The position numbers were made by a program, and so were the translations under genes. A stretch of DNA of 23,775 bases from CAYGUI01 sp964353115 (GTDB lineage Bacteria > Pseudomonadota > Gammaproteobacteria > JAGOUU01), in NCBI GenBank assembly GCA_964353115.1, contig CAYGUI010000021.1, positions 1 to 23,775 of the forward strand, read 5' to 3'. Shown here piece by piece: positions 7,140 to 14,400 of the stretch (position 1 is the first letter of the stretch; each line of letters starts with the position of its first letter). The notes under the pieces are model-generated. The model made no database searches. It was given only the letters and a program-made list of their open reading frames with translations, and was not told the origin of the DNA.

Positions 7140-7157
7140 AAAAACACGGATGTTTTT
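7140..7157 (+). promoter_or_regulatory. Hairpin abutting the first pel-locus start codon
   Basis: AAAAACA (7140-7146) and TGTTTTT (7151-7157) form a perfect 7-bp stem closed by the four-base loop CGGA, and the ATG follows at once (7158). The only ribosome-site-like GGA is in the loop. It could be a weak terminator for the ATP-grasp gene or a leader hairpin affecting initiation of the hydrolase gene. Confidence 0.45.
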
Positions 7158-8018
7158 ATGAAAACTATACAAAATATATTGTCAAAATTTTTATTTATTT
7201 TCTTTTTATGCCCTTTATATACTAGTTGCAAACTTTTTAAATTTGAGCCGGTTAAATGGCTAGTGTATTACACAGATAAGGGAAAATTAGAAGATTTCAC
7301 TCCCTATAAAGTATTAGTTTTTGATAGCGATCATTATCCCAAATTTTTACCACAACTAAAAAACAAAACTTTAATTGGCTATATTAATGCCGGGGAAGTT
7401 GAAGAATATCGCCAGCATTATGAAAAAGTAAAAGCTAGTAATATTATTATCGAAGAAAATAAAAATTGGCCTGGCAGCTATTATATTGATGCCCGTAACA
7501 AAATTTGGGAAAAAATCATTATTGATGAGCTTATTCCAGATTTATTAGCAAAAGGCTTTAATGGAATTTTTCTTGATACCCTAGATAATTTAATTTACTT
7601 AGAAAATGATCATCCTGATACATATAAAGGTTTGAAAGCTGCAGCTATTGATCTAGTTCTAAATATTCGAAAAAAATATCCTAAGATAAAAATAATGGTA
7701 AATCGTGGTTATGAAATTTTACCTATTATTGCTGATTATATTGATATTGTATTAGCTGAGTCGCTGTTTACTGATTATAATTTTGAAACTAAAAAATATT
7801 CTTTTACTGATGAAAAATTGTATAAAAAAGAAGTTATTTTTTTACAAAATTTAGCTAAAAATAATCCCAAATTACAAATATACTCTCTTGATTATTGGGA
7901 TCCTGCTGATAAAAAAACTATAGAAAAAATATATAAAACTGAAGTTGATAATGGTTTTTCCCCGTATATATCTATTATTAGCTTAGATAAAATCATCAAA
8001 ATGCCATATGATAATTAA
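7158..8018 (+). CDS. PelA-type glycoside hydrolase (polygalactosaminidase-like), stand-alone
   Basis: 286 aa. The family signature of GH114/GH166-type endo-alpha-1,4-polygalactosaminidases is visible: WLVYYTD at 34-40, GYINAGEVEEYR (74-85), GFNGIFLDTLDN (133-144, Asp140 and Asp143), IMVNRGYEI (179-187), VLAESLFTDY (198-207, with Glu201 as probable catalytic acid/base) and YSLDYWDP (242-249). In Pseudomonas this domain is the N-terminal third of PelA (948 aa); here it is a gene of its own. The N-terminus is hydrophobic and ends YTSC (Cys24). That may be an imperfect lipobox, so a lipoprotein or a cleaved secreted enzyme is possible. The enzyme should trim or release Pel polymer in the periplasm. 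Its end overlaps the next gene by 11 nt. Confidence 0.85.
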   Translation: MKTIQNILSKFLFIFFLCPLYTSCKLFKFEPVKWLVYYTDKGKLEDFTPYKVLVFDSDHYPKFLPQLKNKTLIGYINAGEVEEYRQHYEKVKASNIIIEENKNWPGSYYIDARNKIWEKIIIDELIPDLLAKGFNGIFLDTLDNLIYLENDHPDTYKGLKAAAIDLVLNIRKKYPKIKIMVNRGYEILPIIADYIDIVLAESLFTDYNFETKKYSFTDEKLYKKEVIFLQNLAKNNPKLQIYSLDYWDPADKKTIEKIYKTEVDNGFSPYISIISLDKIIKMPYDN

Positions 8019-10341
8019 AAAAATAATAATTTTCTTACTACTCTTATTTGGCACCACACAAATTTTTGCCGAAAATAAAATGGTACCACGGACCATTATT
8101 GCTCTTTATGATGGTAACGCTACACAAGTCATTAAAAGAAGCCGTATTCATAATTTTTTAGAAACACCTCTTAACCATTTAGGTTTGATAGTCGAATATC
8201 ATGACATTCAAAAAAAATTGCCAGATGTCATAAATCGTCCAGATGTTCTTGGGGTTATTAGTTGGTTTCGTAATAAGACGGAAGATGAGCTTAAAAATCA
8301 GGAAGAATATGCAAAATGGGCAATTAATGTAATTAAAAATGGTAAAAAATTTGTTTTTTTTGATAATCCAGGATTTGGTTATTATTCAGATAATCATGAT
8401 TTGTATGAATTAATCGAAGAATTTTTTGAGTTATTTGGAGCATACAGCACAGGAATAAATTATTTTAATAGGCTTGGTGAAATAATTGTAAATAAAAATG
8501 ATTTATATAATTTTGAAAAAAAATTATCTGATCTGCCTACTAATTATCCAGATATAAAAATTATAAATAAAACTAGTTATAGCATTGTAGATGTAAAAAC
8601 AAGTGATCAAAATATAACATCAGAAGCTGTAATATCACCAAAAGGTGGATTTATTGCTCCAGGATTTTCTATAAATTCTTTATTTGTTGATAATAAAAGC
8701 TCATATTCATGGTACATCAATCCTTTTGAATTTCTGCGCCTTGCTTTTGGATTAACTTTATATCCCACGCCAGATACCACAACTATACTTGGCAATAGAA
8801 TTTTTTATAGTCATATCGATGGTGACGGCTGGAATAATATTAGTCATGTTGGCAAATCAAAAGATTTGTATACACTATCATCCGAAGTAATTTACAACAA
8901 AGTATTAAAACCCAATCCTGATCTTCCAGTAACTGTCGGTCCTGTTGCTGGAGAAATTGATGAAGACTGGCATGGAAATAAAAAATCAATAGAGATTACA
9001 AAAAAAATACTTGCTCTGCCGCATATTGAAGCTGGCACTCATACTTACTCCCACCCATTATATTGGGGATTTTTTGAAGATTATAATGAAAATAAAGAAA
9101 AGCCTTTTTTAGATAATTATACCGTTAATATGAAAAAGGATGTTTTTGGTTCAATAAAGGATAAGTTTATAAAATATTGGCATAATCGCAAGAAAAAAAA
9201 GGTTGAACCAGAGCTTGTTAAAAGCGACGGTGATTTGTATGTTTATAATGGCTTAGAAGATGAAATTTTAGCTGAAAAACCTGAAGATATATTAGCAACA
9301 TACGATACCCCCCGCTCATATGCTGACAATAAATACTCAACAGAGCATGAAATTCTTGGTTCGAAAAAGAAGATTGATGAATACGCACCAGAAAACAATA
9401 AAGTATCTGTCGTACAGTGGTCAGGCAATACCACTCCATATGAAAAAGCATTAGAAGTTGCGTACAAAAATAATTTATTAAACATTAATGGCGGTGATTC
9501 AAGATTAGATAAAGACTTCCCATCTTATGCTTGGATCTCGCCACTTAGCATTATGGTTGGTAATTATCGCCAAATTTATACATCAAATGCCAATGAGTAT
9601 ATTTATACTAATAAATGGGAAAGTGCTCGTTACGGATTTTCAAAATTACAAGAAACTTTAGAAAATACCGAGCACCCTTTTAGATTACGCCCTATAAATC
9701 TGTATTATCATATGTATTCTGGGGAGTTTGATGAAAGTCTAGATGCCCTACTTAGCAATGTAAAATATATTAAATCACAAAATATAATACCTATTAAAAC
9801 TAGCTCGTATATCAAAATAGTGCTGGGATTTTTTTCAGCAAAAATTTATCAAGATAATCCTCTTAGCTGGAGCATAGAAAATCGCGGTGAGTTAAATACT
9901 ATTAGGTTTGATAATGCCGATGATTATTTCATTGATTTTAGAAATTCAAACGGAGTTTTAGGATTTGATCACTATCAACATAGTCTTTATATATTTTTAG
10001 ATCCTGAGATTACTAAACCTAATTTTAGCTTGACTAAAAAAAATGATAATTCAGCTAATTATGTTCAAGCAAGCTCTTGGAATATTTGGGATTTAGATAT
10101 TAAAAATAATCATAACTGGAAGTTTTATACCAAAGGATATGGCACGGGCAAAATTACCTGGCATGTAAGTAATAAAGATGGAGAGTATGAGGTTTTTTAT
10201 AATAATCAAAAATTTAATATTAAAGCTGAAGATTATTTATTAAAGTTTTCAATAAATAATTTAGACAATCAAATAATTAGAGTGAAGATAACTTCAGCTA
10301 CAAATAAATACTCTTTAAGAGTATTAAATAAATACCTTTAA
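8008..10341 (+). CDS. pelA: PelA-type polysaccharide deacetylase, copy 1
   Basis: 777 aa with a signal peptide (cleavage after QIFA, residue 21). Domain order follows PelA without the hydrolase: a reductase-like N-terminal region (about 25-245), the carbohydrate deacetylase domain (about 260-600) and a C-terminal beta-rich module (about 620-765). Metal and catalytic residues are present: HIDGDG at 269-274 (Asp271, Asp273) and HTYSH at 345-349 (His345, His349), equivalent to the D-x-D and H-x3-H residues of Pseudomonas PelA. A conserved GGDSRLD follows. It removes N-acetyl groups from the polymer in the periplasm. It overlaps the hydrolase gene by 11 nt. The last codons lie in a 24-bp tandem duplication (10302-10348), so the C-terminus is slightly longer than in copy 2. 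Confidence 0.9.
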   Translation: MIIKKIIIFLLLLFGTTQIFAENKMVPRTIIALYDGNATQVIKRSRIHNFLETPLNHLGLIVEYHDIQKKLPDVINRPDVLGVISWFRNKTEDELKNQEEYAKWAINVIKNGKKFVFFDNPGFGYYSDNHDLYELIEEFFELFGAYSTGINYFNRLGEIIVNKNDLYNFEKKLSDLPTNYPDIKIINKTSYSIVDVKTSDQNITSEAVISPKGGFIAPGFSINSLFVDNKSSYSWYINPFEFLRLAFGLTLYPTPDTTTILGNRIFYSHIDGDGWNNISHVGKSKDLYTLSSEVIYNKVLKPNPDLPVTVGPVAGEIDEDWHGNKKSIEITKKILALPHIEAGTHTYSHPLYWGFFEDYNENKEKPFLDNYTVNMKKDVFGSIKDKFIKYWHNRKKKKVEPELVKSDGDLYVYNGLEDEILAEKPEDILATYDTPRSYADNKYSTEHEILGSKKKIDEYAPENNKVSVVQWSGNTTPYEKALEVAYKNNLLNINGGDSRLDKDFPSYAWISPLSIMVGNYRQIYTSNANEYIYTNKWESARYGFSKLQETLENTEHPFRLRPINLYYHMYSGEFDESLDALLSNVKYIKSQNIIPIKTSSYIKIVLGFFSAKIYQDNPLSWSIENRGELNTIRFDNADDYFIDFRNSNGVLGFDHYQHSLYIFLDPEITKPNFSLTKKNDNSANYVQASSWNIWDLDIKNNHNWKFYTKGYGTGKITWHVSNKDGEYEVFYNNQKFNIKAEDYLLKFSINNLDNQIIRVKITSATNKYSLRVLNKYL

Positions 10342-10365
10342 GAGTATTGTTATTTGTATTTATTT
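10302..10365 (+). repeat. Tandem duplication and AT-rich hairpin at the end of deacetylase copy 1
   Basis: A 24-nt unit (10302-10325) is followed at once by a 23-nt copy lacking one base (10326-10348). The missing base sets the frame that ends at 10341. AAATAAATAC (10326-10335) also pairs perfectly with GTATTTATTT (10356-10365), a 10-bp stem with a 20-nt loop followed by only a short T-run, so at best it is a weak terminator. Confidence 0.6.
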
Positions 10366-10469
10366 TCATTATTCATCCTATCGTTTGATATTAATTTTAT
10401 CAACGAATTAGATGACCCTTACAATTGCGAGGACTGCGAGCCAAGCGCGGCAGGACACGGCAATCTAGT
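10349..10469. repeat. Gap between copy 1 and the 414-aa gene, with a half copy of the palindromic repeat
   Basis: The first part is plain AT-rich sequence. From about 10423 to 10468 the base composition jumps to GC-rich, with the ATTGCGAG...GCGCGGC...GGCAATCTAG pattern of the dispersed repeat seen in full at 11905 and 23527. Only one arm is present, and it ends 1 nt before the stop codon of the minus-strand gene. Confidence 0.55.
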
Positions 10470-11714
10470 CTAACTTCTTGATATCTGGGTTGCAGAGCCA
10501 GCAGGCTGAGTTGCAGAGCCAGCAGGCTGGGTTATTGCTGCTGCAACAAATCGCAATGGCGTATCATCATGTAAGGATTGTTGCTGCTCATCCGAAACAG
10601 GTACTGAACTTTGTGTTAGTTGAGTAATCTCAGATACTTTACCTTTCAATTTATAGTTATATATAATGTCTTTATCCTTATGACCTTTTTTTAGTAGTAT
10701 TCTTTTGGATTTACTTATAGCGTACTCACAGAACTGCTGTATATTTTCATAATTAGATGCGTCACTTGCGCAAAGTTTTGATACATGCACAAGAAATGCT
10801 CGTGCAAACGAAGGATCGATTTGTTTAACAGTGCTTGATAAAACCTCCAGTAACCCTTCATTAACTAACTCTCTTTGATGTAACATACCAAGTCCTCGAG
10901 TTAAAAAATCATGTACATCACTTATAGCTCGCCCCCCTGACCAAGACATAGCTTCATATAAATCATCTAAATGCGTAGAACTTGAAGCCAAAATATTTTT
11001 CAACTTAAACAAATTAATAAGGTGATGAAACTGCGAAGAATCACACAGAGGAGTACCCCAAGTTTTTTTTGGTGTAAATACTCGGATAACCCATTCAATA
11101 TAGTAATTGTTAAGTTGACCCTTACGGGCTAGAGTATCAAACATTTTTGGAAGTCCATCAATAAATAGATCAACATAAGAATTTATAAAAAGTGGTTTCT
11201 TTAGATTTTTCTTATATTTTCCATAGTATTCAAAAGCATATTTTAATTCGTTGTAGTATTTATCTACATTTTTTAAGTCAGCTATAGTTTCTAAATAATG
11301 AAAAGGTATATTTTTTTCAGCAGTACATATTAGCTCAGCGAATGATTTTGCTTCATTTTTAGAAGATACTAATTTATTTATTATAAATGAAAAATCATTT
11401 AAGGATGAACCTACAAATAGTGACTTGATAAAACCAAACGCTCCTTTTAAACTAACGCTATCTAGTAAACAAATACCTTCAGCTACAACATAAGCATGCC
11501 TTCCTGACCTAACTAATAAATCAAAGTTTTTTTGGTCTGCTAGTGTTCTTTGTGAAAAAAATGAAAGAAACCAATTTAATATATCACGCTTATTTCTTTT
11601 TGAAAGAAGCTCTAAGCCCTTAAATACAGCTTCTTGTGTATCTTCGTCTAGTGTTTTAAAATTATATATATTGATATTAGTTGTTAATGAAGGATAAGAA
11701 TTTAAATTTCTCAT
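10470..11714 (-). CDS. Unrecognised 414-aa protein inserted in the pel locus
   Basis: The protein is largely helical by composition, with no signal peptide, no convincing membrane helix and no motif I recognise. The first about 350 residues look like a helical-repeat or superhelical fold. The C-terminus is low complexity: AAAITQPAGSATQPAGSATQ, where TQPAGSA is repeated because of a 21-bp tandem duplication in the DNA (10489-10530). It lies on the opposite strand to all pel genes, between two paralogous deacetylase genes. It has its own sigma-70-like promoter and is bracketed by dispersed repeats on both sides, all signs of later insertion. It need not take part in Pel synthesis. A secreted effector is possible but not shown. 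Confidence 0.75.
   Translation of the reverse strand: MRNLNSYPSLTTNINIYNFKTLDEDTQEAVFKGLELLSKRNKRDILNWFLSFFSQRTLADQKNFDLLVRSGRHAYVVAEGICLLDSVSLKGAFGFIKSLFVGSSLNDFSFIINKLVSSKNEAKSFAELICTAEKNIPFHYLETIADLKNVDKYYNELKYAFEYYGKYKKNLKKPLFINSYVDLFIDGLPKMFDTLARKGQLNNYYIEWVIRVFTPKKTWGTPLCDSSQFHHLINLFKLKNILASSSTHLDDLYEAMSWSGGRAISDVHDFLTRGLGMLHQRELVNEGLLEVLSSTVKQIDPSFARAFLVHVSKLCASDASNYENIQQFCEYAISKSKRILLKKGHKDKDIIYNYKLKGKVSEITQLTQSSVPVSDEQQQSLHDDTPLRFVAAAITQPAGSATQPAGSATQISRS
10489..10530 (-). repeat. 21-bp in-frame tandem repeat (two copies)
   Basis: Two adjacent 21-nt units (10489-10509 and 10510-10530) differ only at the last base. They encode a duplicated seven-residue Thr-Gln-Pro-Ala-Gly-Ser-Ala unit near the end of the 414-aa protein. 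Confidence 0.85.
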
Positions 11715-11783
11715 TACTTGAGATCTCTCGGTAAAATGGTTAATAATATAAAAATAAGTTTGCTTAATTACTATATTTTTATA

Positions 11784-11811
11784 AATATACCATGAAAATT
11801 TGGCATGTCAA
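11784..11811 (-). promoter_or_regulatory. Sigma-70-like promoter for the 414-aa gene
   Basis: On the minus strand there is a perfect TTGACA (complement of 11806-11811), a 16-nt spacer and TATATT (complement of 11784-11789). Transcription would start near 11776 and leave a leader of about 60 nt before the ATG at 11712-11714. It is the best promoter match in the window. Confidence 0.6.
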
Positions 11812-11830
11812 GGAGTTTTCTGATAATTGT

Positions 11831-11887
11831 GGCGTTGTTGCAAAAGTCTAGCTTAACCCCGTCATTGAGGCGTTGTTGCATAAATAC
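11831..11887 (+). mobile_element. Two solo IS-like ends in tandem
   Basis: GGCGTTGTTGCA occurs at 11831-11842 and again at 11869-11880, 38 nt apart. The first is followed by AAAGTCTAG, the second by TAAATAC. Such G-G-C-x-T-T-G-T-T-G-(C/A)-A ends are typical of IS5-type insertion sequences (IS903 begins similarly). There is no transposase, so these are footprints, solo ends or a degenerate MITE. Confidence 0.45.
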
Positions 11888-11904
11888 AAATAGGGTATTG
11901 AAAA

Positions 11905-11997
11905 TGTCATTGCGAGTCTGCAAAGCAGGCGTGGCAATCCAGCAATCAATTAGTTATCCTGGATTGCTTCGTCGACTAAAGTCTCCTCGCAATGACA
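11905..11997. repeat. Dispersed palindromic repeat, complete copy
   Basis: Perfect 12-bp terminal arms TGTCATTGCGAG (11905-11916) and CTCGCAATGACA (11986-11997), plus an inner pair CAATCCAG (11935-11942) and CTGGATTG (11959-11966). The element is GC-richer than its surroundings. It shares its arm sequence with the copy at 23527-23611 and the half copy at 10423-10468. An AATAGGGTATT string lies beside it, as it does beside the 23527 copy. Confidence 0.8.
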
Positions 11998-12033
11998 AAT
12001 GTGTTACAAGAAGAAATAATACCAAAAATTGAC

Positions 12034-12039
12034 TATAAT
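12034..12039 (+). promoter_or_regulatory. Candidate -10 box before deacetylase copy 2
   Basis: TATAAT lies 24 nt before the ATG at 12064, after the inserted repeat. No clear -35 is visible. If it is real, copy 2 through pelG would be transcribed independently of the first two pel genes, which the opposite-strand insertion would otherwise separate. Confidence 0.35.
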
Positions 12040-12063
12040 TTTGTTTACAGGGAAAAAGTTAAT

Positions 12064-14400
12064 ATGGATATTAAGAAAGCTATTACGATAATAATTTTAT
12101 TGCTAACCCCAGTAAAAGTCTTTGCAGAATACAAACTGGTACCGCGAGTAATAATAGGCCTCTACGATAGTAAAGCTACCCCAGAAATAAAAGGCAGCCG
12201 TATTCACAAATTTTTAGAAATGCCGTTAAATCATTTAGGTTTGATTGTCGAATATCACGATATTCTGCAAGGAATGCCTAATATAAACAATCGTGATGAC
12301 GTTTTAGGGGTTATTAGCTGGTATCGTAAAAATACTGAAACAAATCTTACTGATAAAGATGAATATGCCAAATGGGCAATTTCAGTAATTAATAGCGGAA
12401 AAAAATTTATATTTCTTGGAAACCCAGGATTTGGTTATTCATCTGATAATGGTAATTTAAATGACCTAATAGAGAAATTTTTTAAATTATTTGGTGTTTA
12501 TAGCACCGGACAAGTATTTAACCATATTAATGGTGAAAAAATTTTCACTCCTCATAAAAATTTATATAATTTTGAAAAAACTTTAACAAGTATTTCTTAT
12601 GAATATCCGCAACTAAAAATTATTGGTGATAAAACTCATAGCCTAGTAGATACACAGTTTCCAGATTCACAAACTATATCATCATTATCTGCTATTTCAC
12701 CTAATGGCGGTTTTGTAGTACAAGATTATGCTATTAATTTTTTAGCTGTTGATGAGAAAAATATATATGAATGGTATATCAATCCATTTGAATTTTTACG
12801 TCAAGCACTTGGCTTAAACTTATATCCAATGCCAGATACCACCACTATCCTTGGCAATAGAATTTTTTATAGCCATATCGATGGCGATGGCTGGAATAAC
12901 GTTAGTCGCGTTGACATATCTAAGGATTTACATAAATTAGATTCTGAAGTTATATATGATAATGTTTTAAAAGCCAATCCTGGTTTACCAGTTACTGTTG
13001 GGCCTGTAGCTGCAGAAATCGATCCTAAATGGGTTGGAAATGAGCAATCTATTGCTATAGCAAAAAAAATACTTGCCCTGCCAAATATAGAAGCTGGAAG
13101 CCATACTTACTCTCATCCTCTATATTGGAAGTTTTTTGAGAATTATTCTGCAAAAAAAGAACAGCCCTTTTTAGGAAATTATCCATCTCAATTAAAAAGC
13201 AATATTTTTGAGATTATAAAAAATAAGTTTATAAAATTATGGCAAGACAGAAAAGCCAACAAAGAAAAAAAATTACACGACAGCACAACAGATATGTCTA
13301 TTAATCCTGATGAAGGATTTATCGGTGAAGGACTGCAAAATCAAATAATTCCCGATACCCCCGAAGAAGTTATGAAGGGATATGATATTCCAAGATCATA
13401 CGCCGAAGAGCCCTTTTCTTTAAACAAAGAAATTATGGGATCAAAAAAATATATAGAAAAATATACACCCAAAGATAAAAAAATCTCTGTTATACAATGG
13501 TCTGGTGATACTACGCCATTTCCAAAAGCAGTACAGCAAGTATATGAAGATAATTTATTAAATATAAATGGCGGTGACTCAAGACTTGATAAAGACTTTA
13601 ATTCATATGCCTGGGTTGCACCATTAAGTGTAATGGTCGGCAATTATCGACAAATTTATAGCTCCAATAGTAATGAGTATATTTATACCAATGGATTTAA
13701 TGGCTTATATTACTCCTTTGCTAAATTACAAGAAACTTTAAAAAATACCGAGCACCCTTTTAGATTACGCCCTATTAATCTGTATTATCATATGTATTCT
13801 GGCGAATACGATGAGTCTCTTAAAGCCTTATTAGACAATATAAAATATATTAAAACGCAAAATATCATACCGATTAAAACCAGTACTTATATAAAAATAG
13901 TTCAAGGTTTTTTTACTGCAAAAATTTATAAAGATCCTATTGCTCTTAACTGGAAAATAGAGAATCGTGGTGAATTAAATACCATAAGATTTGATGCTGG
14001 GAATGATTATTTTATTGATTTTAAACATTCAAACGGAGTTTTAGGATTTAATCATTATCAAAACAGCCTTTATATATTCTTAGATCCCAAAATTAATAAT
14101 CCTAATTTTAGCTTAACTAAAACAGAAGATAATGCGGCTAATTATATTAAAAGTAGCTCATGGAATATTTGGGACTTGAAAATAAATAATATTGATAGCT
14201 GGGAATTTTATACTCAGGGTTATGGGACTGGCAAAATAACATGGCATACGCCATTAAAAGATGCCAAATATACAATTTCTTATGGTGATAAGAAAATAAG
14301 TGGAAAATCAAAAGATTATTTACTAAAGTTTTCTATAGATAATCCAATAGATAATATAAATAACGAGGCAATAAAGATCATGGTGAATAGGTATGAGTAA
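12064..14400 (+). CDS. pelA: PelA-type polysaccharide deacetylase, copy 2
   Basis: 778 aa from the ATG at 12064. An earlier in-frame ATG at 11992 is rejected because it begins inside the palindromic repeat and would bury the signal peptide (MDIKKAITIIILL..., cleavage after VFA, about residue 20). AGGGA lies about 11 nt upstream of 12064. Architecture and catalytic residues match copy 1: HIDGDG and HTYSH are both intact, and GGDSRLD is kept. By eye the two proteins are roughly two-thirds identical over their full length, so this is a tandem gene duplication rather than a split gene. There is no accompanying second hydrolase gene. The end overlaps the TPR gene by 8 nt (ATGAGTAA), which ties this copy, not copy 1, to the export operon. 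Confidence 0.9.
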   Translation: MDIKKAITIIILLLTPVKVFAEYKLVPRVIIGLYDSKATPEIKGSRIHKFLEMPLNHLGLIVEYHDILQGMPNINNRDDVLGVISWYRKNTETNLTDKDEYAKWAISVINSGKKFIFLGNPGFGYSSDNGNLNDLIEKFFKLFGVYSTGQVFNHINGEKIFTPHKNLYNFEKTLTSISYEYPQLKIIGDKTHSLVDTQFPDSQTISSLSAISPNGGFVVQDYAINFLAVDEKNIYEWYINPFEFLRQALGLNLYPMPDTTTILGNRIFYSHIDGDGWNNVSRVDISKDLHKLDSEVIYDNVLKANPGLPVTVGPVAAEIDPKWVGNEQSIAIAKKILALPNIEAGSHTYSHPLYWKFFENYSAKKEQPFLGNYPSQLKSNIFEIIKNKFIKLWQDRKANKEKKLHDSTTDMSINPDEGFIGEGLQNQIIPDTPEEVMKGYDIPRSYAEEPFSLNKEIMGSKKYIEKYTPKDKKISVIQWSGDTTPFPKAVQQVYEDNLLNINGGDSRLDKDFNSYAWVAPLSVMVGNYRQIYSSNSNEYIYTNGFNGLYYSFAKLQETLKNTEHPFRLRPINLYYHMYSGEYDESLKALLDNIKYIKTQNIIPIKTSTYIKIVQGFFTAKIYKDPIALNWKIENRGELNTIRFDAGNDYFIDFKHSNGVLGFNHYQNSLYIFLDPKINNPNFSLTKTEDNAANYIKSSSWNIWDLKINNIDSWEFYTQGYGTGKITWHTPLKDAKYTISYGDKKISGKSKDYLLKFSIDNPIDNINNEAIKIMVNRYE

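Noticed and set aside
9218..9485. Two minus-strand frames opposite deacetylase copy 1
   Set aside because: They are antisense to a well-supported coding region, overlap each other and have no ribosome site or family resemblance.
11805..12032. A 75-aa plus-strand open frame
   Set aside because: It is a translation of the IS-like ends and the palindromic repeat, with no protein-like features; the frame is an accident of GC-richer repeat DNA.
11992..12063. A longer start for deacetylase copy 2
   Set aside because: It lies within the repeat and would put 24 residues before a clear signal peptide; copy 1 aligns with the start at 12064.
8008..14400. The two deacetylase genes as one gene broken by an insertion
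   Set aside because: Both copies are full length, each with its own signal peptide and full catalytic set, so they are paralogues and not fragments.
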